5,167 bases of DNA from Thermoleophilia bacterium UBA5186 (GCA_002413095.1 DHWI01000025.1:1-5167), one strand, 5' to 3'. Positions 1 through 5,167 are shown, numbered from the stretch's first letter. Made by a program: numbers and translations. Notes: a model not told the origin generated them from the sequence alone.

Positions 1-144
1 CGCAACGAGGGCGTGTTCTGCGAGGCGCTCGCGGTCAAGATCCGCGACGACGTCGCCGAGGCGCTCGAGCTCGCGGCCGACAAGGTCACCGTTCGCCTCA
101 CGCAGAAACCGCGTGGCGGGATTCGCATCGTCGCGACCGCCTAG
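1..144 (+). CDS. 3' end of an unrecognised protein-coding gene (partial)
   Basis: Frame 1 is open from the first base to a TAG at 142-144, giving the last 47 residues of a protein that begins outside the window. The tail starts RNEGVFCEAL, continues through a charged helix-like stretch (KIRDDVAEALELAADK) and ends in an alternating, strand-like tail, RGGIRIVATA. I do not recognise the family and assign no function. Reading frame and codon use match the other genes here: third positions are almost all G or C. Its stop codon overlaps that of the convergent asparagine synthetase gene at the palindrome CTAG, so no room is left for a dedicated intergenic terminator. The calling frame is well supported by GC3 bias and the fit with the neighbour's stop. 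The product is unknown. Confidence 0.7.
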   Translation, partial: RNEGVFCEALAVKIRDDVAEALELAADKVTVRLTQKPRGGIRIVATA

Positions 145-1955
145 CGCGGCGCGTCGATGAACTCCTGAAACCAGAGCTCCAGCGTGATCCAGCGCCAGAG
201 GCGGCCGGTCTTGCCGATCGCGTGGAGCGCTGAACCGCCCGCGAAAGCGGACAGCGCACGCTCGAGCCGGCGCCGGTCGAAGACTCCGCGCTCGAGACAC
301 GCGCGGTCGAGGAGCAGTTCGCGGACGTCGCGCCAGTTCTCGTCGAGCCGCAGCCATTGCGTCACCGGCGAGGAGTAGCCGATCTTGCGGCGCCGAGCCA
401 GGATCTCCGCCGGCACGGCGTCGGCGAGCGCTCGGCGGAGGATGCTCTTCGTCCAGCCGCCGGCGATCTTGTCCGTGTAGGGCAGCGAGAAGCAGAGCTC
501 GACGAGGCGGTGATCGAGGAAGGGCGCTCGCGATTCGACCGAGAACGCCATGCTCAGCGCATCGTCAGCGTGAAGGATCTCTGGGAGCCCATTCGTCGTC
601 AGCTCGTCCCAGAGCTCGTTGTTCACGCGGCTCCGATACGGGTGCGTGGCCGGCCCCATGCGTCGGCCTAGGACTCGCCGTGCGTATGGAAGCGGCGCGC
701 GGGCCAGGAACCAGAGCCGGCTGCGGCTCTCGATCCACGCCAGGTCGGCGAGGTCGCGGAGCAGCCCGGCGCGCGTCGGAGAGGAGGGCGCGGTGCGCAG
801 CAGCCGGTCGACGACGTACGGGAGCACGAACCTCGAGTAGCCCGCGAGCAACTCGTCCCCGCCCTGTCCGTCGAGGATGACCTTCACGTGCCGTCCAGCC
901 TCGGCCATCACGAACCATTGCCCCAGGCGTCCGCGGACGGGCATCGGTGCGTCGTGGTGCCAGACGATCTTTCTCATCGTCCCGACCAGGTCTTGGGCTT
1001 CGGGACGAACCCAGTGGACGTTGAACGCGCCGGAGCGAGCGTCGGCGGCGACCGCGGCGTAGCGGCTCTCGTCGTGGACCCAGCCGTTGAAGCGAAGGGA
1101 GAAGCAGTGCATCGGCCGGTCGGGCGGGACGTCGACGAGCGCGGCGATCGAGCTGGAGTCGAGCCCGCCTGACAAACAGGCGCCGACGGGGACGTCGCTC
1201 CGCATCCTAAGTCGCACCGAGTCGGTCAGCAGCTCGCGGAAGCGCTCCTCCGCGTGGGGCTTGGGCGTTTCGTCGCCCGGCGTAAAGCGCCAGTACCGGG
1301 TGCGTTGGACGTCATCGGCGGTGAACTCGATGCAGGTTGCCGCAGGCACGTTCCGGACGTTGGCGAAGAACGTCCGCTCGCCGGCATCCGGGGAGGACCC
1401 GGCCAGGAAGCGGGCGATCTCCGCCCGGTCCGGCTCCCGCTCCTCCGGGAAGGCGGCGACGATCGCTTTCGGCTCCGACGCAAAGCAGATCCGGGCGCCC
1501 TTGACGGCGTAGCAGAGCGGCTTGATCGCGAAGCGGTCGCGCGAGAGGACGAGCCGCCGTTCACGCTCGTGCCAGAGCGCGAGCGCCCACATGCCGTTGA
1601 AGCGCTCGAAGCAGTCGGTACCCCACGTCGCATACGCGTGGAGGACGACCTCGGTGTCGGTCTGCGTGCGGAAGCGAGCGCCACGGCGCTCGAGGTCGCG
1701 GCGGAGCTCGACGTAGTTGTGGATCTCGCCGTTGTAGGTGATCCAGAGGCCCCGCTCGGCGAGGCACATCGGCTGGTCACTTGCGGGCGTCGGGTCGATG
1801 ATGCTCAGGCGCCGGTTGGCCAGGCCGACAGCGCCGTCCAGGTGGATGCCGTGCCCGTCCGGGCCGCGGTGAACGAGGCTGGCGCTCATGCGTTCGAGCG
1901 TGGCCTGGTCGACCGACTTGCCCGACCGCTCCCAGATCCCGGCGATGCCGCACAT
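141..1955 (-). CDS. asnB: asparagine synthase (glutamine-hydrolysing) family protein, AsnB-type, 604 aa
   Basis: This is a two-domain class II glutamine amidotransferase and ATP-dependent synthetase. Glutamine is hydrolysed at the N-terminal Cys, and the ammonia amidates an AMP-activated carboxylate in the C-terminal domain. The start is fixed at 1955 because mature enzymes begin Met-Cys: the protein opens MCGIAGIWE. The frame stays open for 101 more codons upstream, but those only mirror the divergent gene. Visible motifs are nucleophile Cys2, HRGPDG at 29-34, Arg49 in NRRLSIID, YNGEIHNY at 74-81, Asp100 in TDTE, the PP-loop SGGLDSSS at 262-269, DGQGGDE at 362-368, and SVESRAPFLDHR at 472-483. 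The length suits the family (E. coli AsnB is about 554 aa; cell-wall-acting members are somewhat longer). It could make free asparagine, amidate a peptidoglycan precursor as LtsA/AsnB1 proteins do, or act in a surface-polysaccharide locus. Sequence alone does not choose. No clear Shine-Dalgarno precedes the start. Confidence 0.95.
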   Translation of the reverse strand: MCGIAGIWERSGKSVDQATLERMSASLVHRGPDGHGIHLDGAVGLANRRLSIIDPTPASDQPMCLAERGLWITYNGEIHNYVELRRDLERRGARFRTQTDTEVVLHAYATWGTDCFERFNGMWALALWHERERRLVLSRDRFAIKPLCYAVKGARICFASEPKAIVAAFPEEREPDRAEIARFLAGSSPDAGERTFFANVRNVPAATCIEFTADDVQRTRYWRFTPGDETPKPHAEERFRELLTDSVRLRMRSDVPVGACLSGGLDSSSIAALVDVPPDRPMHCFSLRFNGWVHDESRYAAVAADARSGAFNVHWVRPEAQDLVGTMRKIVWHHDAPMPVRGRLGQWFVMAEAGRHVKVILDGQGGDELLAGYSRFVLPYVVDRLLRTAPSSPTRAGLLRDLADLAWIESRSRLWFLARAPLPYARRVLGRRMGPATHPYRSRVNNELWDELTTNGLPEILHADDALSMAFSVESRAPFLDHRLVELCFSLPYTDKIAGGWTKSILRRALADAVPAEILARRRKIGYSSPVTQWLRLDENWRDVRELLLDRACLERGVFDRRRLERALSAFAGGSALHAIGKTGRLWRWITLELWFQEFIDAPR

Positions 1956-1964
1956 CTCGCGGCG

Positions 1965-1970
1965 TAGATT
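1965..1970 (+). promoter_or_regulatory. possible -10 element (TAGATT) for a leaderless Mur ligase-like transcript
   Basis: The 24 bp between the two divergent start codons (1956-1979) contain one TAnnnT hexamer, TAGATT. It ends 9 bases before the GTG at 1980, about the distance from a -10 box to a transcription start. Neither gene has a clear Shine-Dalgarno in this gap, so leaderless transcription, common in actinobacteria, would explain the layout. I see no good -35 at the right spacing. Any promoter for the minus-strand gene would have to lie within the first codons of the plus-strand gene. This is a weak call from one short motif. Confidence 0.25.
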
Positions 1971-1979
1971 CCCACAGCA

Positions 1980-3143
1980 GTGGCCCGCCGGCACACGATC
2001 CACGGTCGCCGCTACCTGCCGGGTGAGGCGCTCGGCCGCGATGTCCTCCTCTACGTGGGCGTCGGGTTCGCACGCGCGCACCGGCGACGGCTCCAGAACA
2101 CGGCCTTCGTGGGCGTGACCGGAAGCGTCGGCAAGACGACCACCAAAGAGCTCGCGGCGGCCGTGCTCGGGACGCAGCTCTCGGGAACCTGGAACCCGGA
2201 CAACCACAACGGCCTCGGGACCCTCGGCCGGACGATCTTGCGGACGAGGGGCCGTCACGGCTACTGCGTCCTCGAGGTCGCCGCTTGGTACCCGGGCAGC
2301 GTCGCCAGGGTGACGAGGCTCGTCCAGCCGACGGTCGCGGTCGTGACCAGGATCGGCCTAGACCACTACAAGGCCTTCCGGTCGCGCGAAGCGACTGCGC
2401 GCGAGAAACGAGCGCTCGTGGACGCGCTTCCCCCAGACGGCTGCGCGGTGCTCAACGCCGACGACCCGCACGTGATCGCGATGGCCGAGGGCTTCCCGGG
2501 TCGTGTGATCTCGTTCGGCGAGTCGCCGGCGGCCACGCTTCGCGCTGCGGACCTCAGCTCGGCCTGGCCCGAACCGCTCGCCTTTCGCCTGCACTACGAC
2601 GGTCGCGACTGGCCCGTTCGCACCCGCCTCCACGGAAAGCACGTTGCGACGGCGGTGCTGGCGGCTGTCGGCGTCGGCATCGCGGTCGGCGTTCCGATCG
2701 AGCGGGCGCTGGAGGCGGTCGAGACGTTCGAGCCGGTGCCCGGACGTATGAGCCCGGTCCAGCATCGCGGCGCTACGTTCATGCGGGACGATGCGAAGGC
2801 CTCGCTGTGGTCGTTCCCGCCGGTGCTCGAGTTCCTCTCGGATGCCCAGGCCGCGCGGAAGCTGCTCGTCGTCGGCACGCTTTCGGACTACCCGGGACCG
2901 GGCAGCCGTCGCTATCGGGCGCTGGCGGAGGAGGCGCTCGCCGTCGTGGACAAGCTGGTGTTCGTGGGTCCGAACAGCAAGTACGGCCTGCGGGCGAGAG
3001 GAGACGTGGCCGGGCGGGTCCATGCATTCGAGACGCGGGCCGAGGCTCGGGCGTACCTCGAGCGCGAGCTCCTGCCCGGCGACCTGATCCTGGTGAAGGG
3101 CTCGCGCGTTGACAAGCTCGCCCTCCTCGTTCCCGACGCTTAG
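1980..3143 (+). CDS. Mur ligase family protein, MurF-like but lacking the N-terminal domain, 387 aa
   Basis: Mur ligases join an amino acid or peptide to a carboxylate through an acyl phosphate, using ATP. The central domain shows the P-loop GVTGSVGKTTT (45-55, Lys52), NPDNHNGLG (72-80), Mg-binding Glu99, IGLDH with His129, a probable carbamylated Lys143 in REKRAL, and LNADD (158-162). The C-terminal domain has GRM (255-257), the DD pair at 270-271, and VKGSR (372-376). Only 44 residues precede the P-loop, so the usual UDP-sugar-peptide-binding domain of MurF (about 80-100 aa) is absent. Several MurF signatures are changed: the EMGA motif region reads EVAAWYPGSV, YNANP reads AKASL, GDMLELG reads GTLSDYPG, and the HNxxN motif reads HVATA (221-225). 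The GTG at 1980 is the first common start after an in-frame stop at 1965-1967. True MurF activity is therefore unlikely. The short N-terminus recalls MurT or the cyanophycin synthetase ligase domain, but the four Cys of MurT are missing. The substrate is unknown. Confidence 0.9.
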   Translation: MARRHTIHGRRYLPGEALGRDVLLYVGVGFARAHRRRLQNTAFVGVTGSVGKTTTKELAAAVLGTQLSGTWNPDNHNGLGTLGRTILRTRGRHGYCVLEVAAWYPGSVARVTRLVQPTVAVVTRIGLDHYKAFRSREATAREKRALVDALPPDGCAVLNADDPHVIAMAEGFPGRVISFGESPAATLRAADLSSAWPEPLAFRLHYDGRDWPVRTRLHGKHVATAVLAAVGVGIAVGVPIERALEAVETFEPVPGRMSPVQHRGATFMRDDAKASLWSFPPVLEFLSDAQAARKLLVVGTLSDYPGPGSRRYRALAEEALAVVDKLVFVGPNSKYGLRARGDVAGRVHAFETRAEARAYLERELLPGDLILVKGSRVDKLALLVPDA

Positions 3144-4549
3144 TCCAGCGCTTCGGCCGGCTCGAGCGCGCGCAGCGGCCGCGTGCCGATCGACAGCGCG
3201 ACGAGTGCGGCCGCGAGCGCGGCGACGGCACTCAGGGCGAACGCGGTCGTGTAGGCCGACTCGGCCGGGAACAAGCCGCCGCGCACCGTCTCCGTGGTCA
3301 GCAGCGCTGCTCCGAGCTGGCCGCCGACCACGGCGCCGATCATCCGGACGACCGTGTTCATCCCGGTCGCTACGCCGGTCTCGGTCTCGTGGACGTTCTC
3401 GGCGATTAGCGCCACCATTGCGGCGAAGGCAAGACCGACGCCGAGGCCAAGCGCACCGCCGGCCGCCGCGACCTCCCACGCCTGGTCGTGTGCCCCGGCC
3501 AAGAGCACGGCCGAGATCGAGACGATGACCATCCCTCCGGCAAGCGGCCACTTTGAGCCGTAGCGGCGTCCGATCAGGCCTCCGATCGGGCCCGCGGGAA
3601 GCTGCGCGATCGAAGCAGGCAGCAGGAAGAGACCGGCTGCGGTGGCGCTCGCACCGAAGCCATAGCCGAGCGACTTCGGCATCTCGACGAACGTCGGGAT
3701 GAGCACGAAGCAGCTGAACAGCGCGAAGCCCGCCCCCAGCGTGGCCAGATTGGTCAGCAGCACGGGGCGGTGCCCGAGCATCCGCATGTCCACCATGGGC
3801 GAGTCCACCCGGGCCTCGACGAGGCCCCAGAGGACGAAGAACAGGGCCGACGCGACCCCGAGCCCGAGGATGCGCGGCGAGGTCCAACCCCAGGGCTCGC
3901 CTTCGGTCAGCGCGAGCATCAGCGTCAGCAGCGCTCCGGAGAGCAGCGCGGCGCCCGGAATGTCTACGCGCGAAGGCGAGCGCACCGGCGACTCCGGCAC
4001 GAACCGATGCACGAGCAGGATGCACAAGCCCACCGGAATCGAGCCGAGGATGAAGAGCCAGCGCCACGACACGTGGTCGACGATCACGCCCGAGAGGACG
4101 ATTCCGAAGCCTCCGCCGACCCCGAACACTGCTGAGAGCAGCCCCATCGCTACCTTCACGCGCTCGGGCGGGAACTCGTCGCGGATGATCGAGAAGCTGA
4201 GCGGGAAGACAGCCCCGCCCGCACCCGCGAGCGCGCGGAAGCCGATCAGCGCCCAGATGTTCCAGGCAAAGGCGGCGCCGGCCGAGCCGACGAAAAAGAC
4301 CGCCAGGCTGACCATGAGCATCCGCTCCTTCCCGTACTGGTCGCCTAGCCGCCCGAGGATCGGCGTCGTAACGGCGGCCGCGACGAGGAAGCCGGTGAGC
4401 ACCCAAGTCGCCCACGCGGTGCTCGCGTGCAGTTCGCGCTCGAACGTCGTAAGCGCGGGGAAGACCATCGTCTGCTGGAGGGCGAATGCCGTCCCCGCCA
4501 GAGTGAGGATCCCGAGCGTGACGTTGTGATGCTGGCGGGCCTGCTCCAC
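3140..4549 (-). CDS. MFS transporter, DHA2 (EmrB/QacA-type) 14-helix exporter, 469 aa
   Basis: This is an inner-membrane major facilitator, probably a proton-coupled exporter of small molecules. I count 14 hydrophobic segments, at roughly 11-32, 46-66, 77-95, 98-120, 134-156, 163-183, 195-213, 227-245, 264-286, 300-320, 335-352, 357-382, 395-417 and 434-454, as expected for DHA2. Motif A is clear between helices 2 and 3 (GRLGDQYGKER, 66-76), and VSWRWLFIL (160-168) is typical of the family. Two signatures deviate: the helix-1 motif, which often carries an Asp, reads LQQTMVFPAL (24-33), and the antiporter motif C in helix 5 lacks its Pro (GVGGGFGIVLSG, 143-154). The start is GTG at 4549, with a weak GAGG just upstream. 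It lies downstream of and on the same strand as the csoR gene, 98 bp away, so copper-responsive co-expression is possible. The substrate cannot be read from sequence. The stop codon overlaps that of the convergent Mur ligase gene by 4 nt. Confidence 0.93.
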   Translation of the reverse strand: MEQARQHHNVTLGILTLAGTAFALQQTMVFPALTTFERELHASTAWATWVLTGFLVAAAVTTPILGRLGDQYGKERMLMVSLAVFFVGSAGAAFAWNIWALIGFRALAGAGGAVFPLSFSIIRDEFPPERVKVAMGLLSAVFGVGGGFGIVLSGVIVDHVSWRWLFILGSIPVGLCILLVHRFVPESPVRSPSRVDIPGAALLSGALLTLMLALTEGEPWGWTSPRILGLGVASALFFVLWGLVEARVDSPMVDMRMLGHRPVLLTNLATLGAGFALFSCFVLIPTFVEMPKSLGYGFGASATAAGLFLLPASIAQLPAGPIGGLIGRRYGSKWPLAGGMVIVSISAVLLAGAHDQAWEVAAAGGALGLGVGLAFAAMVALIAENVHETETGVATGMNTVVRMIGAVVGGQLGAALLTTETVRGGLFPAESAYTTAFALSAVAALAAALVALSIGTRPLRALEPAEALD

Positions 4550-4553
4550 GCCT

Positions 4554-4582
4554 CGAACCTATCGACAGCGTGCGAGGGTTCG
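4554..4582 (-). repeat. inverted repeat CGAACC / GGTTCG upstream of the MFS gene
   Basis: CGAACC at 4554-4559 is the exact reverse complement of GGTTCG at 4577-4582, with 17 bases between. On the minus strand it falls in the 98-bp gap between the csoR stop and the MFS start, ending 4 bases before that start. It could be a leader hairpin affecting MFS translation or a regulator site. A 6-bp repeat of this kind is also common by chance in GC-rich DNA. Confidence 0.25.
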
Positions 4583-4610
4583 CTGCACATCCACTCGAGA
4601 AGGAGGAGCG

Positions 4611-4658
4611 ATGCGACGCTCGGAGAGCTACGCGAGAAGGGGCTCGCCTAGCTCTTGA
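4611..4658 (+). CDS. possible 15-codon small ORF with a strong ribosome binding site (doubtful)
   Basis: AGGAGG at 4601-4606 is the best Shine-Dalgarno sequence in the window and sits 4 bases before an ATG at 4611. The ORF encodes MRRSESYARRGSPSS and stops at TGA 4656-4658. It is antisense to the last codons of csoR and lies in the csoR-MFS gap. The peptide is short, basic and unlike anything I know. It may be an accidental ORF, since GA-rich purine runs occur by chance, or the degraded start of a lost gene. No promoter is evident on this strand. Confidence 0.15.
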   Translation: MRRSESYARRGSPSS

Positions 4659-4926
4659 CGAGCCGACCGACCGCGGCCATCAGCTCGTCGGTGCGCTCGG
4701 CGCGCGCGCTGCCGGCGCTGTCGGCCATGCAGTGTCGGACGTGGTCGTCGACGAGCTCCAGCGCGACGGCGTCCACGGCCTTGCGCACAGCGCTGATCTG
4801 CGTGAGGACGTCGATGCAGTAGCGGTCGTCCTCGACCATCCGCGCGATCCCGCGCACCTGCCCCTCGATGCGCGCGAGCCGTTTGAGCAGTTCGTCCTTG
4901 TTCTTCGCGTATCCGGTCACGCCCAC
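4648..4926 (-). CDS. csoR: CsoR-family copper-sensing transcriptional repressor, 92 aa
   Basis: This is a small all-helical repressor of the CsoR/RcnR (DUF156) family. Cu(I) binding normally releases it from operators of copper-efflux genes. The N-terminal helix carries the family core LLKRLARIEGQVRGIARMVE (13-32). The metal ligands are Cys37, His62 and Cys66, with the same spacing (25 and 4) as Cys36, His61 and Cys65 of Mycobacterium tuberculosis CsoR. Tyr36 precedes the first Cys, and Glu81 sits near the second-shell Glu of that protein. The Cys-His-Cys set favours copper over nickel/cobalt (RcnR), formaldehyde (FrmR) or persulfide (CstR) sensing. The start is GTG at 4926. A second in-frame GTG at 4920 (codon 3) would suit leaderless transcription from the TATACG at 4934-4929. 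A CsoR-like operator lies directly upstream, so autoregulation is likely. The MFS gene follows on the same strand. No copper ATPase or copper chaperone gene is in view. Confidence 0.95.
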   Translation of the reverse strand: MGVTGYAKNKDELLKRLARIEGQVRGIARMVEDDRYCIDVLTQISAVRKAVDAVALELVDDHVRHCMADSAGSARAERTDELMAAVGRLVKS

Positions 4927-4929
4927 ATC

Positions 4930-4950
4930 GTATACCGGGGGTGGGTATGG
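4930..4950 (-). promoter_or_regulatory. candidate CsoR operator overlapping the csoR promoter
   Basis: On the minus strand this reads ATACCCACCCCCGGTAT (4948 down to 4932): ATACC arms in inverted orientation around a 7-base C-rich centre. That is the pattern of known CsoR sites, AT-rich ends flanking C and G tracts. It begins 5 bases upstream of the csoR GTG. The inner half overlaps TATACG (4934-4929), a plausible -10, so bound repressor would block RNA polymerase. The arms are only 5 bp, and I judged the site by eye against remembered operators. Confidence 0.6.
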
Positions 4951-4991
4951 CCGGACCGGGCGCGGCGCCTATCGGGGCGCAGCGGAGTCCC

Positions 4992-5018
4992 GAGTTTGTG
5001 GCTCAGAGCCACAAACTC
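4992..5018. repeat. 27-bp near-perfect palindrome, copy 1 of an intergenic repeat
   Basis: Two 13-base arms, GAGTTTGTGGCTC and GAGCCACAAACTC, surround a single A at 5005, so as RNA it folds into a 12-bp stem with a 3-base loop. No T-tract follows on either strand, so it is not a classical intrinsic terminator. It could still terminate or insulate between the minus-strand gene ending at 5129 and the csoR promoter. The 20 bases at 4998-5017 recur exactly at 5101-5120. Confidence 0.75.
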
Positions 5019-5037
5019 AGCTGCGCTGGGCGAAAGA

Positions 5038-5078
5038 CCTCGTTTCGGGACAGGACTGCCTGTCCGGTCGAGACGGGG
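5038..5078. repeat. long bulged hairpin between the two palindromes
   Basis: GGACAGG (5048-5054) pairs perfectly with CCTGTCC (5059-5065) around the loop ACTG. After a 3-base bulge (5066-5068), CGTTTCG (5041-5047) pairs with CGAGACG (5069-5075) with one G-U. Three further pairs (one G-U) extend the stem to 5038/5078, giving about 17 pairs in all. It may be part of a structured RNA, a terminator, or the core of a small repeated element. I do not recognise it as a known RNA family. Confidence 0.5.
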
Positions 5079-5100
5079 AAAGTGTCACAAAAGAGAGGTA

Positions 5101-5120
5101 GTGGCTCAGAGCCACAAACT
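5101..5120 (-). terminator. palindrome copy 2, possible terminator of the right-edge minus-strand gene
   Basis: The 20-mer GTGGCTCAGAGCCACAAACT repeats 4998-5017 exactly, 103 bp away and in the same orientation. Here the left arm lacks the GAGTTT extension, so the stem shortens to about 6 bp with a 3-base loop. Read on the minus strand, it starts 9 bases past the TGA at 5131-5129 and is followed by a pyrimidine-rich run ending in TCTCTTTT. That position suits transcription termination. The short stem and delayed T-run make it a modest terminator, and a repeat-element origin is equally possible. Confidence 0.4.
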
Positions 5121-5128
5121 TAGACGTG

Positions 5129-5167
5129 TCAGGCGCGGACGAGGGGCTTGTACTTGATGCGGTGCGG
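5129..5167 (-). CDS. 3' end of an unidentified minus-strand gene (partial)
   Basis: The last 39 bases, read on the minus strand, give PHRIKYKPLVRA followed by TGA at 5131-5129. The frame is open to the window edge, its third positions are nearly all G or C, and the mix of basic and hydrophobic residues is protein-like. Palindrome copy 2 lies just after the stop, as expected of a gene end. Twelve residues are too few to name a family or to prove that the gene is real. If real, it would lie upstream of csoR in the same direction, separated from it by about 200 bp. Confidence 0.45.
   Translation of the reverse strand, partial: PHRIKYKPLVRA

Noticed and set aside
1254..1967. 237-codon plus-strand open frame inside asnB
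   Set aside because: It is antisense to strongly conserved AsnB motifs, with a composition typical of a reverse-frame shadow.
1956..2258. In-frame extension of the asparagine synthetase by 101 codons upstream of its Met-Cys
   Set aside because: The amidotransferase Cys must be residue 2 after Met removal. The extension is low-complexity and lies antisense to the Mur ligase-like gene.
1980..3143. Calling the Mur ligase gene murF
   Set aside because: The N-terminal substrate domain is missing and several MurF signature motifs are changed, so only the family is supported.
2358..4415. 685-codon open frame on the minus strand spanning the Mur ligase and MFS genes
   Set aside because: It is Arg-rich with no recognisable motif and overlaps two well-supported genes, one of them in another frame of the same strand. 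Such frames are expected in GC-rich DNA.
4641..4664. Inverted repeat GGCTCG / CGAGCC spanning the csoR stop codon, considered as a terminator
   Set aside because: The stem is only 6 bp with a 12-base loop and no T-run follows, so chance in GC-rich sequence is sufficient explanation.
4965..4980. GCGCC / GGCGC inverted repeat upstream of csoR
   Set aside because: A 5-bp all-GC stem has no further support and is expected by chance.
4992..5120. Palindromic repeats considered as a CRISPR array or as transposon terminal repeats
   Set aside because: There are only two copies, 103 bp apart, with a hairpin rather than a spacer between them. There is no cas gene, transposase or target-site duplication.
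4570..5157. 195-codon plus-strand open frame across csoR and the repeats
   Set aside because: It is antisense to csoR and runs through the operator and palindromes. The peptide has no domain-like features.

Overview
The window is uniformly GC-rich. Its genes use GC-ending codons, several start with GTG, and they are tightly packed with overlapping stops. This suggests a high-GC actinobacterium-like chromosome. A deep-branching lineage such as Thermoleophilia is my guess, because no marker gene here fixes the taxonomy. There is no rRNA, tRNA, transposase or CRISPR array.

Left part (1-3143). The 3' end of an unrecognised plus-strand gene (1-144) converges, with overlapping stop codons, on a complete minus-strand glutamine-hydrolysing asparagine synthetase-family gene (141-1955). 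Only 24 bp from its start codon, in the divergent direction, begins a Mur ligase-family gene (1980-3143). The Mur ligase protein has the P-loop, catalytic Glu/His/Lys and C-terminal VKGSR motif of MurF-type enzymes. It lacks the MurF N-terminal substrate domain and two Asn residues that are near-invariant in the superfamily. An amidotransferase beside a Mur ligase-like protein suggests amidation or amide-bond formation on a cell-wall or surface-polymer precursor; this is inference.

Right part (3140-4926). The Mur ligase gene converges, again with a 4-nt stop overlap, on a DHA2-type 14-helix MFS exporter gene (minus, 4549-3140). The exporter lies 98 bp downstream of a csoR-type metal-sensing repressor gene (minus, 4926-4648), so the two could form one transcription unit. 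CsoR has the full Tyr/Cys-His-Cys copper(I) signature. A CsoR-like inverted repeat sits immediately upstream of its start and overlaps a possible -10 element, which suggests autoregulation by copper.

Right end (4927-5167). About 200 bp of non-coding DNA carries two copies of a palindromic 20-mer, centred at 5005 and 5108. They stand exactly equidistant from a third, longer hairpin whose loop centre is at 5056.5. The last 39 bases read as the C-terminus of another minus-strand gene that I cannot identify. The palindromes may be terminators for that gene or a small repeated intergenic element.
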